Source of the DNA: Corynebacterium tuberculostearicum
GTDB taxonomy: Bacteria > Actinomycetota > Actinomycetes > Mycobacteriales > Mycobacteriaceae
Direction: 5' to 3'
Assembly (NCBI RefSeq): GCF_016127015.1
Contig: NZ_CP065972.1
Span: forward strand, 930,001-994,000
Length of the DNA stretch: 64,000 nt
Shown: piece after piece, positions 36,408 through 45,754 of the stretch
Position numbering within the stretch: position 1 is the stretch's first letter
How the letters are laid out: each line of letters starts with the position of its first letter
Notes under the pieces: model-generated
Databases searched by the model: none
The model's input: only the letters and a program-made list of their open reading frames with translations
Told to the model about the DNA's origin: nothing
Position numbers and translations under genes: made by a program

Positions 36408-36890
36408 TCAGGCGTGTCCCTGGTTCCTCAAGTCTCGCAATTTTTTTAAGTAGGCGTTTTCCGCTTCCAGCCGCTCAACCTGGCGGCGAAGCTTTTCCTC
36501 TTCCGTGAGGCGTTTCGGCGCAGCCGATCCTTTGGGCCTGCCCTTCGGCTTCGGGCGCAGAGCCTCGTCGCCGCCTCTGCGCCACTTAGCCACCCAGTCC
36601 TTGACGAGGTGGTCGGATGAAAGATTGAACTCTCGGGCAAGATCCATCATCGACTCACCCGCAAGATGACGTTCTACAACTTCCTTCTTCGCCTCGAAGG
36701 AGTAGTGCTGCTTGTTTGGTTTCTCCACGAGACATAGTCTGCCACGCAGTTGGAAACGGCGATAAAGTCTACGCGTTGCGTCTCTCGAGACACCGACAAC
36801 ACGAGCAGCGGCTCGGCAACCCATTCCCTGCTCGAAAAGCTCCACTAACTGCTCACGCTGAACTTCACTCAGCGAACTACGTGCTCTCAA
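36408..36890 (-). CDS. IS3-family transposase, DNA-binding OrfA part
   Basis: 160 residues, starting with TTG and with GGGGAG about 8 bases upstream. Two HTH units (AARVVGVSRDATRRLYRRFQL and LAREFNLSSDHLVKDWVAKWRR), then a basic KPKGRPKGS linker and a leucine-zipper-like LRRQVERLEAENAYLKKL. This two-HTH layout is that of the IS150 subgroup. The slippery A7 lies in the codons for AYLKKL. Confidence 0.88.
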   Translation of the reverse strand: MRARSSLSEVQREQLVELFEQGMGCRAAARVVGVSRDATRRLYRRFQLRGRLCLVEKPNKQHYSFEAKKEVVERHLAGESMMDLAREFNLSSDHLVKDWVAKWRRGGDEALRPKPKGRPKGSAAPKRLTEEEKLRRQVERLEAENAYLKKLRDLRNQGHA

Positions 36891-36928
36891 AGAAAATGCT
36901 CCCCACTAGTTGTTGGCAACTGATTTCT

Positions 36929-36954
36929 CAGTCCAACTAATGGGGAGCAGTTCA
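36929..36954 (-). repeat. Right terminal inverted repeat of the IS150-type element
   Basis: On the minus strand starts TGAACTGCTCCCC and ends AGTTGGACTG, matching the left end. Followed by the GGGA direct repeat at 36955-36958. Confidence 0.85.
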
Positions 36955-36987
36955 GGGAGCCCTAGGGTTGGTTTTATCCTCCTTTAG

Positions 36988-38295
36988 TTATAGGACGACG
37001 AAACCGAATGCATAGCCCAAGAGGACCGAGAGCACGATGCTGACCGTACCTGGAATCAGGAATGGGTGGTTGAATACGGCCTTGCCAATACGAGTCGAGC
37101 CGGTATCGTCCATTTCTACTGCCGCCAGCAACGTTGGGTAGGTTGGCAGGATAAACAGTGCAGACACCGCCGGGAAGGCAGCGATTGCGGTAATGGGGCT
37201 TACTCCCAGAGCAAGGGCTGCCGGCATAAGGGCCTTGGTCGTAGCTGCCTGCGAATACAGCAACGCTGCAGCGAAGAATAGCACCACTGCGAGCAGCCAC
37301 GGCGAAGACTCAATAATGCTGCCGGCCATAGACTGAATATCGTCCATGTAGTGGTTGATGAGGCTGGTGCCCAGCCAAGCCACGCCCAGCACACAAATGC
37401 ATGCGGACATACCGGACTTAAAGACCGGCGTATTCAAAACATCTCCCGCTGGGACCTTCGTCATCATAACGATGATGGTGGCTGCGGTGAGCATGACCGT
37501 CATAATGGCTTCATTGCGTGGCAGGGTCGGCTCAGCGATAAGACCTACCTGCTCCGAGGTCAGAGTGGCCCACGCCATCACGATGACGATGGCTACCAAG
37601 AACACGAGAACAGAAGCCTTGGCACCCTTCTGCGGCGAAAAGTTCGCTGCGCCGAGTGGTTCCTTGACCAAGCCTTGTGCCTTGCGCTCCAGGTAAACCG
37701 GATCATCTTCAAGCTCTTTGCCAAACTTATTAGCAATCCATGCAGCTGGGAAAATAGACAGGAATGTTGCCGGGATAACGACCGCCAGTACCTGCAAGTA
37801 GCCCACCCCAGTTGGCTCCAGCAGGCTAGCAAGCAACACCACAGCTGCCGAAATAGGCGACGCACAGATTGCCATCTGAGAGGCAACTACCGCGATGGAC
37901 AGCGGACGTGAAGGGCGAACCTTACCCTCTTTGGCCACCTCGACAATAACAGGTAGCGTGGAAAACGCTGTGTGACCAGTGCCGGCAAGAACCGTCATTA
38001 GCCACGTAACAATGGGCGCGTAGAAGGTGATTCGCTTTGGATTTTTGCGCAGGAACTTCTCCGCAATGTGCACCAGATAGTCCATACCGCCAGCTCGTTG
38101 CATTGCTGCGATAGCAGCGATGACGGTCATGATGATGCCAATGACATCGAAGGGGATGTCTTCCCTAGTAATGGGAACGCCGGTGAGACCCAGTGCCAAC
38201 ACACCGAGTCCGCCGGCCATGCCGATGCCAATTGATCCAATTCTCGCGCCCAAAACGATGGCGGCGAGAACGATGACTATATGAACAATAACCAT
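36988..38295 (-). CDS. dcuA: Anaerobic C4-dicarboxylate transporter, DcuA/DcuB family
   Basis: 435 residues with 10-12 membrane segments. Typical segments are GSIGIGMAGGLGVLALGL near the N-terminus, IAAMQRAGGMDYLVHIAEKFLR, TWLMTVLAGTGHTAFSTLPVIVEVA, ASQMAICASPISAAVVLLASLL and IPTYPTLLAAVEMD-like C-terminal residues. The family exchanges fumarate, malate, aspartate and succinate, mostly under low oxygen. It lies near aspA, the usual partner, but an IS30 element and an aspA terminator separate them. The ATG at 38295 has GGAG 7 bases upstream. A or B type cannot be decided. Confidence 0.9.
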   Translation of the reverse strand: MVIVHIVIVLAAIVLGARIGSIGIGMAGGLGVLALGLTGVPITREDIPFDVIGIIMTVIAAIAAMQRAGGMDYLVHIAEKFLRKNPKRITFYAPIVTWLMTVLAGTGHTAFSTLPVIVEVAKEGKVRPSRPLSIAVVASQMAICASPISAAVVLLASLLEPTGVGYLQVLAVVIPATFLSIFPAAWIANKFGKELEDDPVYLERKAQGLVKEPLGAANFSPQKGAKASVLVFLVAIVIVMAWATLTSEQVGLIAEPTLPRNEAIMTVMLTAATIIVMMTKVPAGDVLNTPVFKSGMSACICVLGVAWLGTSLINHYMDDIQSMAGSIIESSPWLLAVVLFFAAALLYSQAATTKALMPAALALGVSPITAIAAFPAVSALFILPTYPTLLAAVEMDDTGSTRIGKAVFNHPFLIPGTVSIVLSVLLGYAFGFVVL

Positions 38296-38311
38296 GGACG
38301 TACTCCATACG

Positions 38312-38350
38312 CTCTCTATGCAAACTATGGGCACGCATCTCCATAGAGAG
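38312..38350 (-). promoter_or_regulatory. Inverted repeat in the Dcu gene leader
   Basis: Perfect 9-bp arms: CTCTCTATG (38312-38320) and CATAGAGAG (38342-38350), 21 bases apart, 17-55 bp before the ATG. It could be an operator or an RNA hairpin. Confidence 0.5.
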
Positions 38351-38533
38351 TGCATGCCGTCCTCAACATCTTCTATTTTGCACCCGTTGTGGTGATTTAT
38401 TCATTTAAAATGCCTGTTTGTGTTGATTCCCACATAAATTAAGGATTTCGCTATAAAATGACCGGTATTTTACGGTGCATTGTTCCTGTATAAGGCCATA
38501 AAAGATCAATTCGAATGGTGCCTTGAGTTCAGA

Positions 38534-38546
38534 GGGTCGTTGCAAC
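38534..38546 (+). repeat. Left inverted repeat of the IS30-family element
   Basis: GGGTCGTTGCAAC, a perfect match to the complement of the right end. Confidence 0.8.
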
Positions 38547-38570
38547 ACTTTCCCTTAGGAGGGTGTTGTT

Positions 38571-40208
38571 GTGTCTGAGATTATTGGCCCGTTTCATTCG
38601 TTGTCTGAATCGGATCGTCGTGGCTTAGTTGCCTTGGTTGGCAGTGGGCGTAGTGTCCGTTCGGCGGCTGGTGAGCTTGGTTGTCATTACGGGCATGCTT
38701 TGAATTTTTGTCATGCCTTTGGATTGCCAGTCGTGTTTAAAGCCAAACGAGTTGATCGCCGCGGTAGCCAGGCTTTCCAGCTTGTAGAGCTAGTCCGAAG
38801 CGGACTGTCGGTACGCCAAGCTGCTAAAAGATGTGGGATGCATCTTTCTGCGGCTTATGCCGTAGCTACGGAAGCTGGGTGCCATATCCGGTTGAGTCAG
38901 TATGCTCGGAAAGTCCGCCAGACGCAGTTAAGAGTGGAATATCTGCGCCTTCGGCTGGCGAGCCTGCCTGGTGGTGATGCTGGCGCGGCAGTAGGAATTG
39001 ATCGTCGACTGCGTTTAGATTTCGAAAAAGGACTCACCAAATCCCAGGGTCGACGAGAAGAGTTCATACCCGTCGGCGAAGACGCCAGCACGTATAACAG
39101 ACTTATGAAAGCGCTGCGCCAACGCCATGATGTCATCGAATCCGGAAGGCTTGCCCCTCCCGCCTTACCTAGCGGGGTAGATCCGTATAAACGCATCAGC
39201 AATCGCTACATTTGCTTCGAAGAACGCGTCATTATCGCCGATCTTCTCCGCGAAGATGTGCCACTGCGTGAGATTGGGCGCCGTTTAGGGCGTAGCGCAT
39301 CGTCAATTCAGCGTGAAGTACGCAGAAACCACAGTGCTGAAGGCCCGTATCGTGCGGAAACAGCCCAGTTAAAGGCCTGTGCGCGGAGATTGCGGCCGAA
39401 AATACCGAAACTACTAGCCAACAAAAGACTATGGGACTATGTATGCGCACAATTGCGGGCACAATGGTCACCTGAGGAGATTTCTAATCGCCTGCCCATC
39501 GACTACCCCACTGATAAGGACATGCGCATTAGTCACGAAACGATTTATGACGCCTTTTACCTGCAGGCCAAAGGAAGACTCAAAGACCTTGGCTTGGACT
39601 TGCCGACAGGTAGAAAGAAACGCAAGAAACGTCAAACCCGCTCCAGCACACCTGCCCAGCAACGCTTCGTCGACGACATGATCCTCATAGACGACCGGCC
39701 AGATGAGGTAAGTGAACGTATTTTGCCAGGCCACTGGGAAGGCGACCTCATCCTCGGTAAAAACAACCAATCAGCGGTAATCACGCTAGTAGAACGCGTT
39801 AGCCGATTTGTTGTCCTTGGCCACCTACCGGGAAGGCATACCAGCAAAGAAGTATTCACAGCCCTGCACAAGGCAGTTGCAGGAATCGATAAAGCTATCT
39901 GGTCATCAATTACCTGGGACCAAGGAAGCGAAATGGCTGGCCATAAAGCCTTTACTATGGCCACTGACATTCCCATCTACTTCTGCCATCCAGGATCACC
40001 ATGGGAACGCGGCAGCAACGAAAACACCAACGGCAGGCTCAGAAGAAACCTTCCTAAAAACAGCGACCTGTCCATCTACAGCGCCGAGGACCTAGAAATG
40101 ATCGCCAACATTCACAACCACAAACCACGCAAAGCACTCAACTGGCGCACCCCAGCCGAAGTCATGACCAACGCCCTCACACAAACCGGTAGCATCAAAC
40201 CAAACTAA
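38571..40208 (+). CDS. IS30-family transposase
   Basis: 545 residues, longer than the usual 350-400 because of an N-terminal region with extra HTH units (GRSVRSAAGELGCHYGHALNF and GLSVRQAAKRCGMHLSAAYAV). Then the IS30 HTH (VPLREIGRRLGRSASSIQREVRRN), WSPEEISNRL, and the catalytic core GHWEGDLILGKNN (Asp), TWDQGSEM (Asp) and PWERGSNENTNGRLRRNLPK (Glu), followed by NWRTPAEV. The start is a GTG or ATG-like codon after TTAGGAGGG, about 38571. The frame is intact. Confidence 0.93.
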   Translation: MSEIIGPFHSLSESDRRGLVALVGSGRSVRSAAGELGCHYGHALNFCHAFGLPVVFKAKRVDRRGSQAFQLVELVRSGLSVRQAAKRCGMHLSAAYAVATEAGCHIRLSQYARKVRQTQLRVEYLRLRLASLPGGDAGAAVGIDRRLRLDFEKGLTKSQGRREEFIPVGEDASTYNRLMKALRQRHDVIESGRLAPPALPSGVDPYKRISNRYICFEERVIIADLLREDVPLREIGRRLGRSASSIQREVRRNHSAEGPYRAETAQLKACARRLRPKIPKLLANKRLWDYVCAQLRAQWSPEEISNRLPIDYPTDKDMRISHETIYDAFYLQAKGRLKDLGLDLPTGRKKRKKRQTRSSTPAQQRFVDDMILIDDRPDEVSERILPGHWEGDLILGKNNQSAVITLVERVSRFVVLGHLPGRHTSKEVFTALHKAVAGIDKAIWSSITWDQGSEMAGHKAFTMATDIPIYFCHPGSPWERGSNENTNGRLRRNLPKNSDLSIYSAEDLEMIANIHNHKPRKALNWRTPAEVMTNALTQTGSIKPN

Positions 40209-40216
40209 CCATCATC

Positions 40217-40229
40217 GTTGCAACGACCC
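40217..40229 (-). repeat. Right inverted repeat of the IS30-family element
   Basis: Complement of GGGTCGTTGCAAC. Confidence 0.8.
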
Positions 40230-40257
40230 CTAGAATCCGCCGTGCTCCCCCATCATG

Positions 40258-40321
40258 CAAAATTCCCGCAGCCTCCGCCTGCTTTACATCCCAGTGAAGT
40301 AAAAGTGGCGGCGACTGCGGG
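40258..40321 (-). terminator. Terminator of aspA
   Basis: On the minus strand CCCGCAGTCGCCGCC (40321-40307) pairs, 12 of 15, with GGCGGAGGCTGCGGG (40279-40265), followed by AATTTTG. It stops aspA transcripts before the IS30 element and the Dcu gene. Confidence 0.75.
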
Positions 40322-40371
40322 GTGCCTTTTGCGCGGGCGCTATGCCCTGCTGCTCCTTAAGAGTTGTGGGC

Positions 40372-41931
40372 TTAGTCCTCGTCGATGAAGAGCTGGCCTC
40401 GGAACTCTGGGTGCATGAGGTTTTCTACGGACAGAACCTTATTCAAGGTTGCTTCATCCAGCAGCCCCTTCTCCAGGACGAGTTCCTTGACGCCCTTGCC
40501 GGTCTCCAAGGACTCCTTAGCAATCAGATCACCATTGTGGTGGCCGATGAATGGGTTCAGGTAGGTGACGATACCAATGGAGTTCTCCACGTAGGCGCGG
40601 CACACATCAGCGTTGGCGGTAATGCCAGTGACGCACTTCTCGCGCAGAGCATCGACGGCGTTGCCCATGATGCGAATGGACTGGAACAGTGCTTCGCCGA
40701 TGACTGGCTCCATGACGTTGAGCTGCAGCTGGCCTGCCTCAGCGGCCATGGTGACGACGTGGTCATTGCCGAAGATCTTGAAGCAGGTCTGGTTTACAAC
40801 CTCCGGGATAACCGGGTTTACCTTACCCGGCATGATGGAGGAACCAGCCTGGCGGGCAGGCAGGTTGATCTCAGCAAGGCCAGCGCGTGGACCGGAAGAC
40901 AGCAGGCGCAAGTCATTACAGATCTTGGCAAGCTTCATTGCTGCGCGCTTGATGGTGGCGTGCAGCAGCACGTAAGCGCCACAGTCAGAGGTTGCTTCGA
41001 TGAGATCGCGAGCAGTCTTCATCTCCAAGCCGGTGACCTCAGACAAGGCTGCGGTGACTTGGTGACGGTAGCCAGCCGGGGTGTTCACGCCGGTGCCGAT
41101 TGCGGTTGCACCCAGGTTGATCTCGAGCAGGCGGCGCTGTGCATCGCGCAGCAATGCCTGCTCCTCGTTGAGGTTATTGGCAAAGCCCTTGAACTCATCA
41201 CCCAAGGTCATCGGAACGGCATCCTGAAGCTGAGTACGGCCCATCTTCAGGATGTCCTGGAACTCATTGCCCTTGACCTGGAATGCGGCACGCAGACCAT
41301 CCATGCGCTCAATGAGGTGATCAACTGCTGCGTGCAGACCCAAGCGGAAGCCGGTCGGGTAAGCATCGTTGGTGGACTGGGACATGTTCACATCATCATT
41401 CGGGTTGATGATGTCATAGGAGCCCTTCTCCTCACCGAGGTACTCCAGTGCGAGGTTGGCAACAACCTCGTTGGTGTTCATGTTCAGCGAGGTACCAGCA
41501 CCACCCTGGAAGACGTCCAGCGGGAACTGATCCATGCAGCGACCCTCTTCTAGGATCTGGTCACAGGCCCAGATGATGGCTTCAGCCTTCTTCTTGGGAA
41601 GTACGTGCAGGCGGCGGTTTGCCATGGCGGCCGCCTTTTTGACCTGGACCATGCCGCGAATGAAGTGCGGGATGGTGTTGATGGTCACGTAAGAGATCTG
41701 GAAATTCTCCATCGCGCGTACGGTGTGCACACCGTAGTAAGCGTCAGCGGGAACCTCCAAAGAACCAAGAAGGTCGGTCTCGGTGCGAGTCTTCTTGCTG
41801 GAGTTCTTCGGTGCCTTTTGTTCGGACACCTTCTGCTGTGCGGCGTGAGTGGAAGTGTCAGCTTCCTTCTTCTTCACGTCCTTTGCTGCAGACTTGGTGT
41901 CCTTTTCTTCTTTCTTAGAGGACTTTGCCAT
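40372..41931 (-). CDS. aspA: Aspartate ammonia-lyase
   Basis: 519 residues. Converts aspartate to fumarate and ammonia. The fumarase/aspartase signature [15 protein letters not shown] is near 370, with [13 protein letters not shown] and [17 protein letters not shown]. The first about 48 residues are a Lys/Glu-rich extension ([22 protein letters not shown]) before the usual [21 protein letters not shown] start; such extensions are known in corynebacterial aspartases. The gene lies next to hisG. Confidence 0.95.
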   Translation of the reverse strand: MAKSSKKEEKDTKSAAKDVKKKEADTSTHAAQQKVSEQKAPKNSSKKTRTETDLLGSLEVPADAYYGVHTVRAMENFQISYVTINTIPHFIRGMVQVKKAAAMANRRLHVLPKKKAEAIIWACDQILEEGRCMDQFPLDVFQGGAGTSLNMNTNEVVANLALEYLGEEKGSYDIINPNDDVNMSQSTNDAYPTGFRLGLHAAVDHLIERMDGLRAAFQVKGNEFQDILKMGRTQLQDAVPMTLGDEFKGFANNLNEEQALLRDAQRRLLEINLGATAIGTGVNTPAGYRHQVTAALSEVTGLEMKTARDLIEATSDCGAYVLLHATIKRAAMKLAKICNDLRLLSSGPRAGLAEINLPARQAGSSIMPGKVNPVIPEVVNQTCFKIFGNDHVVTMAAEAGQLQLNVMEPVIGEALFQSIRIMGNAVDALREKCVTGITANADVCRAYVENSIGIVTYLNPFIGHHNGDLIAKESLETGKGVKELVLEKGLLDEATLNKVLSVENLMHPEFRGQLFIDED

Positions 41932-42041
41932 GATGGCTCGGCTCCTTTGCCTGTCGAGACTTATATTCGAATGAGTAACCTCAACCGCTAATGTTAGCCG
42001 CGACTGAATCTATTTGGGCCGACCCAGAAAAACCACTCCCC

Positions 42042-42887
42042 CTAAAAGCGGGCGATACGTAAATCAGAGGCCAAAATTGCTTCCGCGCCAAGCTGGGAAA
42101 GTCGGTCCATAACTTGGTTAGCTTGCTTCTTCGGAACCATCGCTCGCACTGCCACCCAGTTCTCACGCGCTAACGGCGACACCGTTGGACCGGTCAATCC
42201 TGGAGTAATACCAGCGGCTGCGTCCAGGTTTGATTGAGCGATGTTGTAGTCGATCATTAGATAAGTGCGAGCGTGCAGAATTCCCTGAATGCGGTCGAGA
42301 ACTACCTGCTCTTCTTCAGTGACCTCTACCCCTGTGCGCTTAATAACTACCGCCTCGGACTCAATGATCGGCTCCCCGAACGGCGCTAATCCTTGCTGCC
42401 GCAAAGTAGTACCAGTTGACACGACATCAGCAATAACATCGGCAACCCCGAGCCGGATGGAGATCTCTACGGCCCCGTCCAATCGAATAACATCGGCCTC
42501 AATTCCCTGTGCGGCGAGGTTTGCGCGGACAAGATTGGGGTACGATGTCGCAATCCGCCGCCCGGCCAGTTGAGAGATATCCCACTCCTCCCCTTGCGGC
42601 GCTGCGTACCGGAACGTGGAGCCACCGAAGCCTAACGGCAAAACTTCATCAAAGCTCGCTTTAGAGTCAAGTGCCAAGTCCCGGCCAGTAATGCCTAGGT
42701 CTAAGACCCCGCGGGAGACATAGATGGCGATATCTTTCGGCCGCAGGAAAAAGAACTCGACCCCGTTATTGGAATCCACTACGTTGAGCGCCTTGGAATG
42801 CCCGCGGCCCTTGTAACCGGCCTCTGCAAGGATCTCCACGGCGGCTTCTGATAACGAGCCCTTATTGGGGACAGCTATCTTGATCAT
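42042..42887 (-). CDS. hisG: ATP phosphoribosyltransferase (long form)
   Basis: 281 residues. First step of histidine synthesis. [23 protein letters not shown] at the N-terminus, DLGITGRDL, and [19 protein letters not shown] (the phosphoribosyl-binding loop) identify it. The C-terminal about 75 residues form the regulatory ACT-like domain of the long form, which binds histidine. 29 bp downstream of hisE. Confidence 0.95.
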   Translation of the reverse strand: MIKIAVPNKGSLSEAAVEILAEAGYKGRGHSKALNVVDSNNGVEFFFLRPKDIAIYVSRGVLDLGITGRDLALDSKASFDEVLPLGFGGSTFRYAAPQGEEWDISQLAGRRIATSYPNLVRANLAAQGIEADVIRLDGAVEISIRLGVADVIADVVSTGTTLRQQGLAPFGEPIIESEAVVIKRTGVEVTEEEQVVLDRIQGILHARTYLMIDYNIAQSNLDAAAGITPGLTGPTVSPLARENWVAVRAMVPKKQANQVMDRLSQLGAEAILASDLRIARF

Positions 42888-42916
42888 GCGGTTCCTTCCA
42901 TCCTGTGGGGTGTTGC

Positions 42917-43180
42917 CTAGAGGTACTTATAAAGGTCTTCAGGGGTAAGTCCGCGCTTAAGCATCATGACCTGAGTCCAATAAAGCAGCTGGGACATCTC
43001 TTCCGCCAGCTCATCGTTGGACTGATATTCAGCGGCGATCCATACCTCCCCGGCTTCTTCGATGATCTTTTTACCGATGAAATGCTCGCCTTTGTCCAGC
43101 GCAGCAACGGTGCCAGAACCAGCTGGACGCTGGTCGGCCTTCTCGGCTAGTTCCGTAAAAAGAGTCTCAAAGTTCTTCAC
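42917..43180 (-). CDS. hisE: Phosphoribosyl-ATP pyrophosphatase
   Basis: 87 residues, second step of histidine synthesis. Seen: [28 protein letters not shown] and [31 protein letters not shown], with the EExxE...ExxD metal-binding pattern of the all-alpha NTP pyrophosphatases. Adjacent to hisG. Confidence 0.95.
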   Translation of the reverse strand: MKNFETLFTELAEKADQRPAGSGTVAALDKGEHFIGKKIIEEAGEVWIAAEYQSNDELAEEMSQLLYWTQVMMLKRGLTPEDLYKYL

Positions 43181-43232
43181 GCCTACCTATTGTTCCACAG
43201 GTAGTTAGAGAATGTAGGGGAACTCTAAATTT

Positions 43233-43955
43233 CTATTGCCGCACCGAAATCTTAGCGAACCACTCATAGACATCAGCGGCCTTAGCTCCCGCGAGGTGCC
43301 GCGAATCGCGGAGGCTAGAAATTTCGGTGACCTCGGTCGGTACCTCAACCTGGTCACCTTCGGGCAAACCGATAACCGCACAGCCGGCGTCAACTGCGGC
43401 GCGCATGCCGGTTGCGGAATCTTCGAAAACTAAGCAATCCGCGGGATCTGCTCCAATGCGGCGGGCGGCCTCGCGGTACATATCCGGCGCTGGTTTGCCG
43501 GCAGGAACCTCATCCCCGCAGATAGTATCGACGAAATAATGCCGCCCCAGAGAATCGATAGCAGCGTCAGCGACATTGCGCTCGGTATTGGTAGTGACCA
43601 TCATGGGCACCCCATCGGCTTTCAGTTCCTGAAGCAGCGCAGGGATTCCCGGGAAGATCTCAAGCTGACGAGCAAAAAGGCCCTTGACATAGTGAAACAT
43701 TCGGACGCGGTAACGCTCGCTGTCACCGGGTTGCAGCGTCACCCCCGCATTATCAGCGCAGATTGCCAAGGTGGTATCAAAGGTCGCGCCCACAGTAGCT
43801 AGGCGTTGGGTGGGAGTGAGCCGTTTGCCCAGCAGTTCTGAAAGATAAAATGTTGCCGCCGCCCAGAGGGGCTCCGAATTGGTGAGGGTACCATCCATAT
43901 CCCAGAAGATGGCAGCGGGCTTAGTCAGGCTGGAAGCGGCGGTGGAGTGCGGCAC
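43233..43955 (-). CDS. HAD-superfamily phosphatase (beta-phosphoglucomutase-like)
   Basis: 240 residues. IFWDMDGTLTNSEPLW has the nucleophile and acid Asp pair, MVTTNTERNVADAA is motif II (Thr), GKPAPDMYREAARRIGADPADCLVFEDSATGM holds motif III (Lys) and IV (Glu/Asp). A helical cap domain lies at about 25-90. The substrate is unknown. A GTG at 43955 is used since the HAD motif begins soon after; the frame is open further upstream but that part looks spurious and overlaps the next gene. Confidence 0.85.
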   Translation of the reverse strand: MPHSTAASSLTKPAAIFWDMDGTLTNSEPLWAAATFYLSELLGKRLTPTQRLATVGATFDTTLAICADNAGVTLQPGDSERYRVRMFHYVKGLFARQLEIFPGIPALLQELKADGVPMMVTTNTERNVADAAIDSLGRHYFVDTICGDEVPAGKPAPDMYREAARRIGADPADCLVFEDSATGMRAAVDAGCAVIGLPEGDQVEVPTEVTEISSLRDSRHLAGAKAADVYEWFAKISVRQ

Positions 43956-44082
43956 GAGAATAAAGCTAGCTTTCTCTGTCGGGAAGGAAATAGTTTCGCC
44001 GTCCACGTTGTGGGCACACGGCGGCAAGAGCCAGCTGCGCAGTTGATGCCAGCTGGCGCTTACTAAGGCGCAAGGGTCAGAT

Positions 44083-44466
44083 CTAAAAGTCCAGTTCCGG
44101 AATCTGCGACAGGGCTTCGTCGTCTGCTCCAGTGGCCGCGCTGGCGTTGTAGATAAGCTCAGAGAGCTCTTCCTTTTCCTCTGGCTCGAGAACGGCATCG
44201 TGCTGAGCGCGATTAAAATCTGCCAACGTACGAACGGTCTTGGACAAGACGGTGACCAACTGCGGTCCGTCAGGATCGTCCGGAAGAGCATCCAGCCCAT
44301 CGAGCATCTGCTCAAGGTGGCCGCGCAGTTCTGGGAGGACGTTGGCGTCAAACGGTGCCTCCCAGAACTCCTTTTCATCTTCCTTGAGGTAATCGCCGGT
44401 GGCGAAGGACTTCAGGTCACTAATGAACTCATCTACGGTGGGCTGGAAATCGGCGCGAATGCTCAT
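44083..44466 (-). CDS. Conserved acidic protein, function unknown
   Basis: 127 residues, strongly acidic, mostly helical (FQPTVDEFISDLKSF, ELRGHLEQMLDGLDAL, PEEKEELSELIYNASAATGADDEA). No motif I can name. It lies between the HAD phosphatase and mshC, all on the minus strand. No signal peptide or membrane segment. Confidence 0.65.
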   Translation of the reverse strand: MSIRADFQPTVDEFISDLKSFATGDYLKEDEKEFWEAPFDANVLPELRGHLEQMLDGLDALPDDPDGPQLVTVLSKTVRTLADFNRAQHDAVLEPEEKEELSELIYNASAATGADDEALSQIPELDF

Positions 44467-44490
44467 GCTGTAGATACTGCCCTATCTTGC

Positions 44491-45729
44491 CTAAGCCTGC
44501 ACGCCGAGGAGCGAATTTAGTGCGGTGCGAACCAAATCGGCCGCGCCGTCCTCGTCCGTGCCACGGTCGGCCTCTGCCCACTCATCCACGGCAGCGAGCG
44601 CGGCCGGGGTATCAAGGTCGTTCGCGATTGCGGCACGCAGCTTGGCGACGATCTCTTCGGCCCCTGCCATGCTTCCCGGCTGCGCCAAGGCCTCCCGCCA
44701 TGCGGCGAGGCGGCGCTTAGCGGCGTCGAGCACCTCGTCGGACCAGTCGCGCTCGTCGCGGTAATGACCGGAGAAGACGCCCAAGCGGATAGCGGAGGGC
44801 TCTTCACCCGCTTCTACGAGCTTGTGAACGAAGACGAGATTGCCCAAGGACTTAGACATCTTGACGCCCTCGAGCCCAATCATACCGGTATGCACATAGA
44901 ACTGTGCCATGCGGTCTACTCGTAGGGCAGCCTCTGCGTGGGCGGCGGAAAACTCGTGATGCGGGAACTTCAGGTCGCTGCCGCCACCCTGGATATCAAA
45001 GGAAGAACCCAAGCGGTTGGTAGCGATGGCGGAACATTCAATATGCCACCCCGGGCGACCAGGCCCAAAGGGCGACTCCCAGGCTGGTTCGCCCTCGCGG
45101 TGGGCGCGCCAGATGAGTGCGTCGAGCGGATTCTTCTTCCCTGGGCGGTCAGGGTCGCCGCCGCGCTCAGCAAAGAACGTGCGCATCTCTTCGGCAGAGT
45201 AATTGGACTCATAACCAAAGCGCTCGGTGGCCTCGATGGAGGCGTAGATATCTGGGTGCTCGGGGTCGTCTACGACGTAGGCCGCTCCGGCATCAAGCAG
45301 CTTGTGCACCATCTCCACGATCTCGTCGATAGCCTCCATGGCGCCGATATAGTCCTGCGGCGGGAAAACGGAGAGCAGTTCCATATCGGAGCGGAAAAGG
45401 TCAATTTGAGAGGTGCCAAGCTCACGCCAATCCACGCCGTCTCGTTCGGCACGCTCGAAGAGCGGATCATCGACGTCGGTGATGTTTTGGACGTAGTGAA
45501 CCTTCTTCCCGGCATCCAGGAACGCACGGTAGATGAGGTCAAAGGTCAGGTACGTAGCGGCATGGCCCAAGTGGGTGGAGTCATAGGGCGTGATGCCACA
45601 CACGTACATGGTGGCGGTATCCCCTGCGACCTCTACGGGAGCGATGGTTTGGTTCGCAGAATCGTACAAGCGCAGCTGTGCCGCATCACCCGGCACAGGG
45701 CGGAAGGAAGGTGTTGGCCAAGAATGCAT
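44491..45729 (-). CDS. mshC: Cysteine:1D-myo-inosityl-2-amino-2-deoxy-glucopyranoside ligase (mycothiol)
   Basis: 412 residues, related to cysteinyl-tRNA synthetase. It joins cysteine to GlcN-Ins in mycothiol synthesis. [18 protein letters not shown] has the zinc Cys and HIGH-type motif, HIECSAIA and the [14 protein letters not shown] segment bind zinc and substrate, and VKMSKSLGN is the KMSKS motif. TAGTAT (45737-45742) lies 7 bases before ATG 45729, so the start and a leaderless mRNA are likely. Confidence 0.95.
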   Translation of the reverse strand: MHSWPTPSFRPVPGDAAQLRLYDSANQTIAPVEVAGDTATMYVCGITPYDSTHLGHAATYLTFDLIYRAFLDAGKKVHYVQNITDVDDPLFERAERDGVDWRELGTSQIDLFRSDMELLSVFPPQDYIGAMEAIDEIVEMVHKLLDAGAAYVVDDPEHPDIYASIEATERFGYESNYSAEEMRTFFAERGGDPDRPGKKNPLDALIWRAHREGEPAWESPFGPGRPGWHIECSAIATNRLGSSFDIQGGGSDLKFPHHEFSAAHAEAALRVDRMAQFYVHTGMIGLEGVKMSKSLGNLVFVHKLVEAGEEPSAIRLGVFSGHYRDERDWSDEVLDAAKRRLAAWREALAQPGSMAGAEEIVAKLRAAIANDLDTPAALAAVDEWAEADRGTDEDGAADLVRTALNSLLGVQA

Positions 45730-45754
45730 AGCCACCATACTAACGCGGTGAGCC

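Larger units (their letters stand above)
35514..36954 (-). mobile_element. IS3-family (IS150-type) insertion sequence, 1441 bp
   Basis: Two transposase frames in the classic IS3 arrangement, bounded by imperfect 26-bp inverted repeats beginning TGAACTG, and a 4-bp direct repeat (GGGA). The terminal repeats share TGAACTG, CCCC and AGTTGGACTG. It inserted 33 bp past the stop of the Dcu transporter gene, apparently into its terminator. Both open frames and the DDE residues look intact, so the element may be active. Confidence 0.93.
38534..40229 (+). mobile_element. IS30-family insertion sequence, about 1.7 kb
   Basis: One transposase gene framed by 13-bp inverted repeats GGGTCGTTGCAAC (38534-38546) and its complement (40217-40229). 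No clear target duplication is visible. It sits between the Dcu transporter gene and the aspA terminator, transcribed away from both. Confidence 0.85.

Noticed and set aside
38530..40235. Target-site duplication for the IS30 element
   Set aside because: Flanks AGA and CTAGA do not give a convincing direct repeat.
40342..41553. 403-codon + strand frame across aspA
   Set aside because: Antisense shadow of aspartase; low-complexity translation with no motif.
43956..44378. N-terminal extension of the HAD phosphatase frame
   Set aside because: Ser/Arg/Trp-rich translation with no likeness to HAD proteins, overlapping the acidic protein gene at 44083-44466.
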